Below, piece by piece: positions 14,804-23,261 of a DNA stretch of 33,605 nucleotides (position 1 is the stretch's first letter; each line of letters begins with the position of its first letter). Source of the stretch: an uncultured Candidatus Melainabacteria bacterium (GTDB lineage: Bacteria; Cyanobacteriota; Vampirovibrionia; Gastranaerophilales; Gastranaerophilaceae); contig CAKVND010000020.1 of NCBI GenBank assembly GCA_934777245.1, positions 1-33,605 on the forward strand, given 5' to 3'. Position numbers and translations under genes: made by a program. The notes beneath the pieces were generated by a model. That model searched no databases. It saw only the letters and a list, made by a program, of their open reading frames with translations, and was not told the origin of the DNA.

Positions 14804-14833
14804 TTGCGAAGAACTTGTATTCTCGTGTATAAT
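14804..14833 (+). promoter_or_regulatory. Promoter of aroE
   Basis: TTGCGA (14804-14809) and a consensus TATAAT (14828-14833) are 18 bp apart, upstream of the aroE start at 14889. Confidence 0.6.
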
Positions 14834-14888
14834 TGATTAGCAGGGAATACACCCTTGCACCGTAAACTTTATATCAAGAGAGGTTATT

Positions 14889-15728
14889 ATGGTTAAACTC
14901 GGTATTATCGGTTATCCCTTAGGGCATTCAATTTCAGCTGTCATACAAAAAGCCGGTCTGAAAAGTATTGGACTGGACGGCTCTTATGATGTTATGGAAA
15001 CGCCTCCGGAAGATTTGATTAGCAGAATAAAATATATAAAATCAAACGGTTACAATGGTTTTAATGTTACAATTCCTCTAAAAGTTCCAATGTCATTATT
15101 TTTAGATGATATTGATGATTACGCTAATATTGCAGGTTGCGTAAATACGGTAAAAGTGGGCGAAGACAAGTCTTTTTACGGTTTTAATACCGATATTTAT
15201 GGTTTCAAAAGAGCAATCCCTGATGAAATTGATTTAACCGATAAAACTGCAAGTATTTTGGGAACTGGTGGAGCTTCAAGAGCTGCTGTTGTCGGACTTG
15301 CAGAACGTGGAGTAAAAAATATAGACTTTTATACAAGAAATATTATCAATTCTCGCCAAACTCTTGAATACGTCCGCGCAAAATTTCCTGAAATCAATTT
15401 TAACGTTTACCAAATTCAAAATATCAGAAGCCTTGCAGATTCTTCTATAATTGTAAACGCAACTCCAATTGGGATGAAAGGTTTTATGGCGGATCAAATG
15501 CCTTTAGAACGTGCCGATTTAGACAAGTTAAATCCAAATACCGTGATTTATGATATTGTTTATAATCCTGTTAAGACAGTCCTTATTCAAGAAGCACAAA
15601 AGCGTGGTTTGAAAACGATCGGCGGATTAGATATGCTTATTTATCAAGCAGAACGCGCAATTCAAATTTGGACAGGCAAAGATCCGGATGTTAAATTAAT
15701 GAAAATTGCTGCGCTTGAAGCTTTGTAG
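14889..15728 (+). CDS. aroE: Shikimate dehydrogenase (NADP+)
   Basis: A 279-aa enzyme that reduces 3-dehydroshikimate to shikimate with NADPH, the fourth step of the chorismate pathway. The shikimate-binding start 'GYPLGHSIS' has the two serines; Lys65 in 'NVTIPLK' and Asp102 in 'GFNTD' are the catalytic pair. The Rossmann loop is 'GTGGASRA' at 125-132. 'NATPIGM' and 'GGLDMLIYQAERAIQIW' near the C-terminus are also family hallmarks. Length is normal. The ribosome site is AGAGAGG just before the ATG. The ATP-grasp gene follows after 15 bp, so the two share a transcript. Confidence 0.97.
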   Translation: MVKLGIIGYPLGHSISAVIQKAGLKSIGLDGSYDVMETPPEDLISRIKYIKSNGYNGFNVTIPLKVPMSLFLDDIDDYANIAGCVNTVKVGEDKSFYGFNTDIYGFKRAIPDEIDLTDKTASILGTGGASRAAVVGLAERGVKNIDFYTRNIINSRQTLEYVRAKFPEINFNVYQIQNIRSLADSSIIVNATPIGMKGFMADQMPLERADLDKLNPNTVIYDIVYNPVKTVLIQEAQKRGLKTIGGLDMLIYQAERAIQIWTGKDPDVKLMKIAALEAL

Positions 15729-15743
15729 ATTGAGGATTTAAAA

Positions 15744-16907
15744 ATGTTTATTTTAGAGAAACCATACGTTTCAGAATTTTTAATAGACACAATTGTTCAG
15801 AATGATTGGGCGGTTTTGGACAATATATCAGTAAAGGATGCCGAATTTGAAGAAGGTGCGCTTAATCTCGTGTCTTCTGAAAAAGCTAAGAATTATTATT
15901 TGGCACAAGAGTATCCGCTGATTTATGGGAATTCTGAAAATGCAACCAGCTGGGTTCTCAAGAATTTGCCGGACTCAAATTTAAGCAATTATATCAAGCT
16001 TTTTAAAGATAAAATCCAATTTCGCGATATGCTAAAAGAAATGTATCCCGACTTTTTCTATCAGGCAGTAGAGTTTGAAGAGTTAAAAAATATGGATACA
16101 GCGAACTTAAAATTTCCTTTGATTATCAAACCTGCGATTGGTTATTTAAGCGTCGGAGTTCAAGTTGTCAAAGAAGCTAAAGAATGGAAAGATGCAATTT
16201 CTGCGATTGAAAAAGAAATAAAAAACACTAATAAACTTTATTCAAAAGAAGTTGTGGATTCTTCTAAATTTATCATTGAAGAATTAATTGAAGGTGAAGA
16301 ATTCGCAGTCGATGCGTATTTTGATAGAGATGGAGAGCCTGTAATTCTTAATATTTATCAACATCCGTTATTAAATTCAAAGGATGTACGCAATCGAATT
16401 TTCTTGATGTCTACAGGAATCATGATTAAGTATATGGCAAAATTTGGATTGCTTTTGAGAGAAATTGGACAACTTAAAAATATTAGAAACTTTCCGATTC
16501 ATGTAGAGTTAAAAGTGACAAAAGATGAAAAAATTATTCCGATAGAAGTTAATCCAATGCGTTTTACAAGCTGGTGTGCAACTGATATTGCAAAATATGT
16601 CTGGGGAATAAATGTCTACGAATGCTTTAATAATCAAACATTTCCTGATTGGAATACAATTTTATCGGAAGCAAAAAAAGAAGTGTTTTATTATTCAATG
16701 GTCGAAGTTCCAAATAATATAGAAAAATCAAAAATCCAAGGATTTGAATATGAAAGATATTTATCAAATTATTCTAATGTTTTAGAAGTTAGAAGAATTG
16801 ATCCAAAGTGGAATCCTTTGTTTGCGGTTATTTTTGGTTCTACTAAGAGCAAAGATGAAGTTGTGAAAATTCTTTCTCTAAAGGTAAATGATTTTATAAT
16901 TAGCTAA
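15744..16907 (+). CDS. ATP-grasp domain protein, substrate unknown
   Basis: A 387-aa protein with an ATP-grasp fold. Visible elements: the nucleotide-binding Lys129 in 'FPLIIKPAIGYLSVGVQVV', the adenine-contacting hinge 'FIIEELIEGEEFAVDAYF' (177-194), 'HVELKV' (253-258), and the Mg2+-binding Glu/Asn pair 'PIEVNPMRF' (266-274). ATP-grasp enzymes join a carboxylate to an amine, thiol or other acceptor through an acyl phosphate. The N-terminal 110 residues are not a family I can name. It follows aroE by 15 bp with its own AGGAT ribosome site, so it is in the same operon, but a role in aromatic synthesis is not implied. It ends before a long repeat-rich gap. Confidence 0.85.
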   Translation: MFILEKPYVSEFLIDTIVQNDWAVLDNISVKDAEFEEGALNLVSSEKAKNYYLAQEYPLIYGNSENATSWVLKNLPDSNLSNYIKLFKDKIQFRDMLKEMYPDFFYQAVEFEELKNMDTANLKFPLIIKPAIGYLSVGVQVVKEAKEWKDAISAIEKEIKNTNKLYSKEVVDSSKFIIEELIEGEEFAVDAYFDRDGEPVILNIYQHPLLNSKDVRNRIFLMSTGIMIKYMAKFGLLLREIGQLKNIRNFPIHVELKVTKDEKIIPIEVNPMRFTSWCATDIAKYVWGINVYECFNNQTFPDWNTILSEAKKEVFYYSMVEVPNNIEKSKIQGFEYERYLSNYSNVLEVRRIDPKWNPLFAVIFGSTKSKDEVVKILSLKVNDFIIS

Positions 16908-16979
16908 CACTTGCTTTATATTGTTTATTACTAAAATAGAAGTGTGCAATTTCACCAATAACGAACAAGTCTCGGTCAT

Positions 16980-17249
16980 TTCCTCCCTTTATAGGGGGAG
17001 GGCGCAGTTGTTGGCGAAACTCCGTTGAGCCTTACAGCTGCGGGTGGGGGCTTATTGAGTTGAAAGTTAAAAGTGGAAAAGTTAATAAAACCCTCTCCCT
17101 TTTACATCACACTTCCCAATTTGTAAGTTTAACTATTAGTTTGGAACTGGAGCAGAAAACTCCCTCGAGGGAGGGGACATGCTTGCGACGTCTATGCAAG
17201 CGCATATCGCTCCCCTCTCCAAGTAGAATTGGTTAAAAGGAGAGGGGAG
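16980..17249. repeat. GC-richer intergenic block of palindromes
   Basis: In the gene-free stretch 16908-17641, this part stands out by its G/C-rich palindromes. CCTCCC/GGGAGG lies at 16982-17001. CTCCCTCGAGGGAG, a perfect 14-bp palindrome, is at 17160-17173. An 11-bp stem, CTCCCCTCTCC / GGAGAGGGGAG, is at 17210-17220 and 17239-17249 with an 18-nt loop. The piece at 17162-17181 resembles 11007-11025. No credible gene is present. These look like dispersed intergenic repeats of the genome. Confidence 0.65.
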
Positions 17250-17401
17250 TTGCATACGTTTTAGATTCTGGCTAGATTCTGCTACAAAATGTAACAATTT
17301 GTAAATATTTTTTTTAAAATCCTAAAGATTTCGAAAAATCTGCCGATATATGTAATATACGAAGTAAATTGTTAGAATTTGCTTAAATAAAAAGTATATC
17401 A

Positions 17402-17589
17402 AAACATGTAACATAATATAAATTGTGTTAAATATCCGCTAGAACTAAGGAGTAGCAAGGCATTGAAAAATGTAAAAAACAAAAAAGTATGAAAGTGGTA
17501 GGATTTTGCCTTAATAAAAACACTTGTTAATAGTGGACTTGAGGCAAAATAAAAAACATGTAACACAATTTATATTGTGTTACATGTTT
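17402..17589 (+). other. Structured region upstream of the J-domain protein gene
   Basis: Two related palindromes bracket this stretch: 17402-17430 and 17554-17582 agree at 26 of 29 positions. The second forms a perfect 16-bp stem with a 4-nt loop (17554-17569 with 17574-17589). Between them 17503-17514 and 17539-17550 make a 12-bp stem (one wobble) with an inner CACT/AGTG pairing. An orphan AAGGAG stands at 17447-17452 with no real gene after it. It could be an untranslated leader, a small RNA, or a pair of repeat elements. The preceding 17250-17401 is plain AT-rich sequence. Confidence 0.5.
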
Positions 17590-17641
17590 GCAAAATATAT
17601 TTACAAAAACAAGAATTTATAAGATCTAGAAAGGAGTGTTT

Positions 17642-20600
17642 ATGGGAACACCAACAGTATCACAAAAGATTGACGCTTATGCAAAAGCGCATTTGGCAGA
17701 ATTAAAGAAAAAGCAAGGTTTAAAAAATTTCACTAAGTATGACATTGCTGAAATTATGCTTAAATCAGGAGCTTTGACTCAAGCTGAAATGAACAGCTGG
17801 AGAAGTACAGGGGAAGGTTTTAGTGCGAATAATCGTTCCGGCAGCGTATTTGGTTCAGGTTACGTCGGTCAAGAATCATATTTAGATGAAATGACAGATT
17901 TCTCACAAAAATCAAATTTTGACAAGACATTAGAAGTTATGAACCCAAAGGTGAAATTTGAAACAAAAAAACAAAGAACAACTAGACAAGCGCAATATAA
18001 GCAACATGTACAAGATCAACAAACAAGCGCTCGCGTTAAGAACACAAAAGCATATCAAAACCAAGAAGCGATGAAAAAATATTTAGCAACACTTCCGCCT
18101 TGTACAGAAAGTTTTGAAGAATTAATTGCCAGCCAAAAATTTGAAAGTTTGGATAAAAGCGGTAAAATTAAATTTTTGATGGAAGCAACAGGTCGTAAAT
18201 TCTATGAAGCAATGGAAAAAGGCGATAAGTCTGCAATGCGAAAATACGCACTTGAAGGAATGAGCTATGTTTTTGCTTATATGGATGATAAATCCGGCAT
18301 TACAGACGTTAAAGATGCCGTAAAAAAATATAACGTTAACTTAAAGGTATTAACTTATGTTGTAGACAAAATTGTTGATGACGGTGATGCTGATAATTTG
18401 TCTGGAGCAGAAAAAACTTGGGCAACAATTAAAGGTGCTGGAGATGCCGTTGACGGCTTTATTGGTACACAAGGTGTTGCTGTAATGGGTTCTTTGTATT
18501 TAGCCGGAGAAGCTGCTGCGGCTGCCGGCATGGCTAAATTATTTGCAGTTGCTACACAAGCATATTTTGGCATTGAAGGTGCTACTTTAGTTTATGAAGG
18601 CGGAAAAGAAATTGCAGAAGCAACAACAGAAGAGCAAGCAAGAACCGGTGGTACAAAACTTACTTCTGGCGCGATTATGTTAGCAGGAACGATAAAATCT
18701 GTTAAACAGGGTTATGAAAATTATAAAGCTTCACAGGCGCATAAAGCTGACATTGCAAATGCTCGAAAGACACTAGGCTTAGAAGGTGATGCCCCATTAA
18801 CGGAAGCTTCTATAAAAGCTGCGAAAAAATCACTAGCTTTAGCTAATCACCCTGATAGAGGTGGATCAGTAGAAGCTATGCAAAATATCAATGATGCCGC
18901 AAGTTTATTATTGAAAGAACTAAAAGGTGGCACACTTGCAACAACTACTGCTTCTACAGCAGATCCAAAAGCAGATGCATCAAAAGCAATGTCTGAACTT
19001 GCAAAAACACCGGAAGGTGTAAAACAAATGGAAGACGCAGGATTAGTTGTCTCAAAAGCAAGCATTGATAAATTAGGTACAATTCATGAAGGTCAGAGTC
19101 AATCTCCTGCAAGAGCTATTAAGAAAATTGATTTCAGCGGTTCTCCGGAAGAAGTTTGTGCTAAAAATTCACCTTTGCAATATGATAAAGCAAGAGGAAA
19201 ATTCTATAGAGAAGTTTCTTGGGACGGTGGAAAAACAAAACAACCTATGTATATAGAAGAAAATGATCCTAACGGCTACTTTATGATTAATTATGGTGAA
19301 CAACCTTGGGACGGCGCATTATTAGGTGGAACTGAAGCAATTAAATCTTACGTAGAACCTGAACCATATAATACAAATGGTACTAAAGTTGCTTTAGAGC
19401 CAGCAAAAATGGATTACAATTGGACGACCGCTTCTAAAGCTGCACCCGTAAGATTTGCAAAAGTTCCTGAAGGAATAAAAGGTGTTGTCGGAAAAGAAGG
19501 TTTCCAACCTATTACCGATAACAATCAAGTTGTTGCAATTGATGTAAAAGGACAACCTTATATTAATACTGCTCAGTATGTCTTAGATAATACAAAAGGT
19601 CTTGACGCATCTTCTATTAAAGCCTTACTTGAAATTGATCCAAAAGCAGATGCATCAAAAGCAATGTCTGAACTTGCAAAAACACCGGAAGGTGTAAAAC
19701 AAATGGAAGACGCAGGATTAGTTGTCTCAAAAGCAAGCATTGATAAATTAGGTACAATTCATGAAGGTCAGAGTCAATCTCCTGCAAGAGCTATTAAGAA
19801 AATTGATTTCAGCGGTTCTCCGGAAGAAGTTTGTGCTAAAAATTCACCTTTGCAATATGATAAAGCAAGAGGAAAATTCTATAGAGAAGTTTCTTGGGAC
19901 GGTGGAAAAACAAAACAACCTATGTATATAGAAGAAAATGATCCTAACGGCTACTTTATGATTAATTATGGTGAACAACCTTGGGACGGCGCATTATTAG
20001 GTGGAACTGAAGCAATTAAATCTTACGTAGAACCTGAACCATATAATACAAATGGTACTAAAGTTGCTTTAGAGCCAGCAAAAATGGATTACAATTGGAC
20101 GACCGCTTCTAAAGCTGCACCCGTAAGATTTGCAAAAGTTCCTGAAGGAATAAAAGGTGTTGTCGGAAAAGAAGGTTTCCAACCTATTACCGATAACAAT
20201 CAAGTTATTGCAATTGATGTAAAAGGACAACCTTATATTAATACTGCTCAGTATGTCTTAGATAATACAAAAGGTCTTGATACTGATGCTATAAGACTTT
20301 TAGATGATATTAATAACCCAAACAAAACAACAACTGTAACTGAAACACCACAATGGCATGACAGAGAGGGTTATAGAATCAAACGTGATACAGAATCAAC
20401 ATATAAAGATAACGAAGGGAATATTAGATATACATGTCTTCGACAAGAAAATATTGATGGTTGGACTGGTACTAATAATGTTAGAATAGATAAAACAGCA
20501 GAAACTACTACAAAATATAATACTCAAACTGGGGAACCTCTTAGAAGTATAACAACTAAGGCACCTGAAAGTAAAGATATGTATCCAACTTCTAAATTAA

Positions 20601-21145
20601 TGTTCACCGACACACGTACTATTTATGCAAAATCTAAACAATTTATTGAATATGATACTAAAGGTAATATCACACGTTCAACAACTAAGTTTACAGATAG
20701 CCAAAACAATTTAGTTGGCAAAGAAGTTATTGAATTTACTCCAAATGGCAAAAAGACAAAGAAATTTTTCACTCATAATTATAGTAGTAGAGTTGGTTCC
20801 GAAGAAATTCCAAATGCTGATGGCTCTACTACCGTAAAACTAGTTGCACCTGATGGACAATCCTTTGAACAAGTCATTCCTAAAGGTTATGAATATAAAA
20901 TTACTTTTACTGAAGAACTCCAAGGAGCACCATATACATTTAAAATTATTTATGCTAAAAGCCTTGAAAATAGTGATACTTGGACAGAAAAAGGATTCTC
21001 TATAAATGTACACAATAGGTATGGAACTATAAAAACGACAGTTAGCACTTTTAACGATGAAAGTCATAGTGCAACTTGGGTGCGAGGATACACGAATCAC
21101 AACGAACCTCCAAAAACATCAATCGAAAAAGATTTCTTTAAATAA
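17642..21145 (+). CDS. 1167-aa J-domain protein with a large internal tandem duplication
   Basis: This protein is not assigned to a known family as a whole. I start it at the ATG at 17642, 5 nt after AAGGAG. Residues 1-270 are polar and helical. About 278-355 is Ala/Gly-rich and hydrophobic ('GVAVMGSLYLAGEAAAAAG', 'TSGAIMLAGTIKSV'), possibly membrane-interacting. Residues 370-428 form a J domain with the diagnostic HPD at 403-405 ('SLALANHPDRGGSVEAMQNI'), which in DnaJ proteins stimulates Hsp70 ATPase. Residues 441-655 and 666-880 are two copies of one module of about 215 residues, differing at one residue (Val/Ile). The C-terminal 290 residues are Thr-rich with many short beta-type strands. 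No signal peptide is present. It is alone between a repeat-rich leader and a terminator. Its size and modularity suggest a secreted or surface-acting protein, but that is a guess. Confidence 0.85.
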   Translation: MGTPTVSQKIDAYAKAHLAELKKKQGLKNFTKYDIAEIMLKSGALTQAEMNSWRSTGEGFSANNRSGSVFGSGYVGQESYLDEMTDFSQKSNFDKTLEVMNPKVKFETKKQRTTRQAQYKQHVQDQQTSARVKNTKAYQNQEAMKKYLATLPPCTESFEELIASQKFESLDKSGKIKFLMEATGRKFYEAMEKGDKSAMRKYALEGMSYVFAYMDDKSGITDVKDAVKKYNVNLKVLTYVVDKIVDDGDADNLSGAEKTWATIKGAGDAVDGFIGTQGVAVMGSLYLAGEAAAAAGMAKLFAVATQAYFGIEGATLVYEGGKEIAEATTEEQARTGGTKLTSGAIMLAGTIKSVKQGYENYKASQAHKADIANARKTLGLEGDAPLTEASIKAAKKSLALANHPDRGGSVEAMQNINDAASLLLKELKGGTLATTTASTADPKADASKAMSELAKTPEGVKQMEDAGLVVSKASIDKLGTIHEGQSQSPARAIKKIDFSGSPEEVCAKNSPLQYDKARGKFYREVSWDGGKTKQPMYIEENDPNGYFMINYGEQPWDGALLGGTEAIKSYVEPEPYNTNGTKVALEPAKMDYNWTTASKAAPVRFAKVPEGIKGVVGKEGFQPITDNNQVVAIDVKGQPYINTAQYVLDNTKGLDASSIKALLEIDPKADASKAMSELAKTPEGVKQMEDAGLVVSKASIDKLGTIHEGQSQSPARAIKKIDFSGSPEEVCAKNSPLQYDKARGKFYREVSWDGGKTKQPMYIEENDPNGYFMINYGEQPWDGALLGGTEAIKSYVEPEPYNTNGTKVALEPAKMDYNWTTASKAAPVRFAKVPEGIKGVVGKEGFQPITDNNQVIAIDVKGQPYINTAQYVLDNTKGLDTDAIRLLDDINNPNKTTTVTETPQWHDREGYRIKRDTESTYKDNEGNIRYTCLRQENIDGWTGTNNVRIDKTAETTTKYNTQTGEPLRSITTKAPESKDMYPTSKLMFTDTRTIYAKSKQFIEYDTKGNITRSTTKFTDSQNNLVGKEVIEFTPNGKKTKKFFTHNYSSRVGSEEIPNADGSTTVKLVAPDGQSFEQVIPKGYEYKITFTEELQGAPYTFKIIYAKSLENSDTWTEKGFSINVHNRYGTIKTTVSTFNDESHSATWVRGYTNHNEPPKTSIEKDFFK
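18962..20280 (+). repeat. 644-bp in-frame tandem duplication (period 675 bp)
   Basis: Bases 18962-19605 and 19637-20280 are the same apart from one difference I can see (G at 19532, A at 20207, giving Val/Ile). They are separated by 31 bases. Near-identity even at silent positions means the duplication is very recent or kept uniform by gene conversion. In a short-read assembly such a repeat is easily collapsed or expanded, so the copy number could differ in the cell. Confidence 0.95.
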
Positions 21146-21172
21146 AACTATAAATTTCCAAACATAGGAATG

Positions 21173-21209
21173 AAACGAAGTTTATCCGTGATAGATAAAC
21201 TTCGTTTTT
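21173..21209 (+). terminator. Rho-independent terminator after the J-domain protein gene
   Basis: A perfect 14-bp stem (21173-21186 with 21194-21207) with a 7-nt loop ends in a run of T's. It begins 27 bases after the stop codon. Confidence 0.93.
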
Positions 21210-21401
21210 AATACAAAAAAAATAAATTTTTTATTTTTTGTAAACATTTGTAAAGATATATTCAAAAACTGAAATCCACTTCAATTTATATACTTTATAT
21301 ATATGTAAGATGTAAACAAAAGATTAATCCCTAAATCCCTTCCTAACTAATTTCCTAGCTTCTCGTTCAAGAGAAGTTTTTTTTGCGAATTTTGTTTATT
21401 G

Positions 21402-21407
21402 TATAAT
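21402..21407 (+). promoter_or_regulatory. -10 box of holA, placed for a leaderless transcript
   Basis: A consensus TATAAT ends 6 bases before the holA ATG at 21414, so transcription should begin at or next to the A of the start codon. No ribosome site is visible upstream. The -35 is not clear. Confidence 0.55.
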
Positions 21408-21413
21408 CTTTTT

Positions 21414-22379
21414 ATGGCAGTATATTTTTTCTACGGGGATGAAGATTACAATATTGAATTAGAGCTTGAGAAAATGAGTTCTAAACTCAATCCGGATTTC
21501 AAGTCTATGAACTTTCAAGTGCTGGATAATCCAATATATTCAACGCTTATTACTGCTCTACGTACACCGCCGATGATGTTTGGCGACATGCTTATTGTGA
21601 TTAACAGTGAAGAATATTTTCTTTCAAACAAAAACTTTTTTGAGGATTCTGAGCTTGCAGATATTGAAGATGCTCTTAAAAATAATCCGGAAACTTTGAA
21701 TATTGTTTTTGTTGTAAGGCTTCCGAGAGATGAAAACAAAAAGTTAGACTCAAGACGAAAATTATACAAGATTTTATCAAAATTTAACTCAAGAGAATTT
21801 CCAACTTTTAAAACTTATAAAACCGCTGAAATTGCCGGTTGGATAAAAAATCACGCCAAATCTAAAGGGATTTCGATGAAAGATGATGCCGTTATGCTTC
21901 TAATAGAACAAATTGGCAACAACTTGCGAGAATTCAATACAGAACTCGATAAACTTAAGCTAATTGCTTACCCTGAAAAAACTGTTACCAAAAAAATGGT
22001 TGAAGATATTTGTATTTCAAACCAAGATTTGTTTAATTTTACAGAACTTATTATGCGCGGAGAAAAAGATAAAGCACTTTTAGAGTTCAAAAAGCTTTTA
22101 GACAAAAAACATCCGTTAGAGCTTTTATCTGCAATTCAAACAATGATTAGAAAATGGATTATTCTGAAATCAAAATCTTCAACTTGTTCCCCTGCAGAAC
22201 TTTCAAAGATGACTGGACAGCATGAGTTTGTAGTAAAACAGACATTACAAAAATTAAAAAATACAAAGTTGAGCGATTTGGTAAAATTAAAAGAAAATTT
22301 ATTTGACGTTGAATTCAAAATAAAATCTGCAGAAAGTTTAGACATGGTTTCGGAGGTTGAGTGTGCTATTATCAGATAA
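21414..22379 (+). CDS. holA: DNA polymerase III delta subunit (clamp loader)
   Basis: A 321-aa delta subunit, the clamp-loader part that opens the beta clamp. It starts 'MAVYFFYGDEDYNIELELEK', matching the usual 'YlFyGeD.yl' opening of domain I. The middle shows 'FPTFKTYKTAEIAGWIKNHA' and 'LLIEQIGNNLREFNTELDKL', the conserved helical domain II. 'DLFNFTELIMRGEKDKALLE' starts the collar domain III. Length fits. The ATG at 21414 is chosen because an in-frame TTG at 21399 would overlap the -10 box. The following holB overlaps by 17 bp, so both clamp-loader subunits are made from one transcript. Confidence 0.92.
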   Translation: MAVYFFYGDEDYNIELELEKMSSKLNPDFKSMNFQVLDNPIYSTLITALRTPPMMFGDMLIVINSEEYFLSNKNFFEDSELADIEDALKNNPETLNIVFVVRLPRDENKKLDSRRKLYKILSKFNSREFPTFKTYKTAEIAGWIKNHAKSKGISMKDDAVMLLIEQIGNNLREFNTELDKLKLIAYPEKTVTKKMVEDICISNQDLFNFTELIMRGEKDKALLEFKKLLDKKHPLELLSAIQTMIRKWIILKSKSSTCSPAELSKMTGQHEFVVKQTLQKLKNTKLSDLVKLKENLFDVEFKIKSAESLDMVSEVECAIIR

Positions 22380-23208
22380 ATACCCGTTTTTAACAAACTA
22401 TTTTACACAAGCTCTATCCGCTGAAAATCGTGCATTGCCACAAAGTATTTTATTTTATGGAAGTGATTTTGATGCTCAATATACCTTAGCAAATGAAATT
22501 GCAAGACTTTTAAATTGCAAAAATGATAAATCCGATGATTGCGAATGTTTAAACTGCAAATGGATTAGAGAGAATTCGCATCCTGCAGTACTTACGATTT
22601 CAAGAATAGATAACAAGCCTGATGATGACGAGTCTAAAACAGTAATTTCGATTAAACAATCACAAATGATAAAAGAAAGTTTGATGTCTGCATCCGAATT
22701 CCATAGAGTTTATATTTTTTGCGATAGAGACGACGAAGGCAATATTTCAGGGCTTAATCCATTGAATTTTCAGGCCGAAACAGCGAATTCTTTATTAAAA
22801 ATTATTGAAGAACCTCAACCTGGGGTTACGTTTATATTTTTAACAAGATATATAGATGATGTTTTATCCACAATTATTTCGCGCTCACAATGCTTTTTTG
22901 TACCGTCTAAAAAATCTGTAAACTACGATTTTTCCGCAATTGAAGGTGTTTTTACAGATTATTTGAGTTTTGAAAGAAAAGATGTTTTTGATATTTCACA
23001 AAAATTACAAGATATGTCTAAAGATACACCAATCCAAACTATTTTAGATGGAATACAAAATTATATGTTGCAGCTTTTAAAATCAAATCCGCGCGAAACT
23101 GAATTAATTAAGCATATTGAATTTGTAGAAGAAGCTAAAAAGCAAGCTCGTTTAGGAATGCGTCCAATTAATATTTTTGACGATTTGTGCTTAAAGTTAA
23201 TTAAATAA
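22363..23208 (+). CDS. holB: DNA polymerase III delta-prime subunit (clamp loader)
   Basis: A 281-aa delta-prime subunit. The GTG at 22363 is the likely start because GGAGG (22352-22356) lies 6 nt before it; an in-frame TTG directly abuts that site. The AAA+ fold is recognisable ('LPQSILFYGSDFDAQYTLAN'), but the Walker A Gly-Lys is absent, as is normal for the non-ATP-binding delta-prime. Four cysteines (52, 60, 62, 65) make the zinc module. 'ETANSLLKIIEEPQPGVTFI' and 'STIISRSQCFFVP' are the sensor-1 and SRC-type regions; the SRC motif reads SRSQC here. It overlaps holA by 17 bp. Confidence 0.9.
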   Translation: MLLSDKYPFLTNYFTQALSAENRALPQSILFYGSDFDAQYTLANEIARLLNCKNDKSDDCECLNCKWIRENSHPAVLTISRIDNKPDDDESKTVISIKQSQMIKESLMSASEFHRVYIFCDRDDEGNISGLNPLNFQAETANSLLKIIEEPQPGVTFIFLTRYIDDVLSTIISRSQCFFVPSKKSVNYDFSAIEGVFTDYLSFERKDVFDISQKLQDMSKDTPIQTILDGIQNYMLQLLKSNPRETELIKHIEFVEEAKKQARLGMRPINIFDDLCLKLIK

Positions 23209-23218
23209 ATTTACAAAA

Positions 23219-23253
23219 AATAAGGGCGAACTCCTTAGGAGTTCGCCCTTATT
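23219..23253. terminator. Bidirectional terminator between holB and hppA
   Basis: A perfect 16-bp stem (23219-23234 with 23238-23253) with a 3-nt loop lies between the convergent stop codons, 10 and 8 bases away. The minus-strand copy ends in TT plus an upstream A-run, so it serves both directions. Confidence 0.93.
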
Positions 23254-23261
23254 CATCTGCA

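Noticed and set aside
17463..17530. Tiny frames (9 and 13 codons) after the orphan AAGGAG at 17447
   Set aside because: A leader peptide is possible, but the start would be TTG or lack a ribosome site and no regulatory codon run is seen.
16980..17589. CRISPR array
   Set aside because: Repeats here are palindromic and irregular, with no constant repeat/spacer unit and no cas genes.
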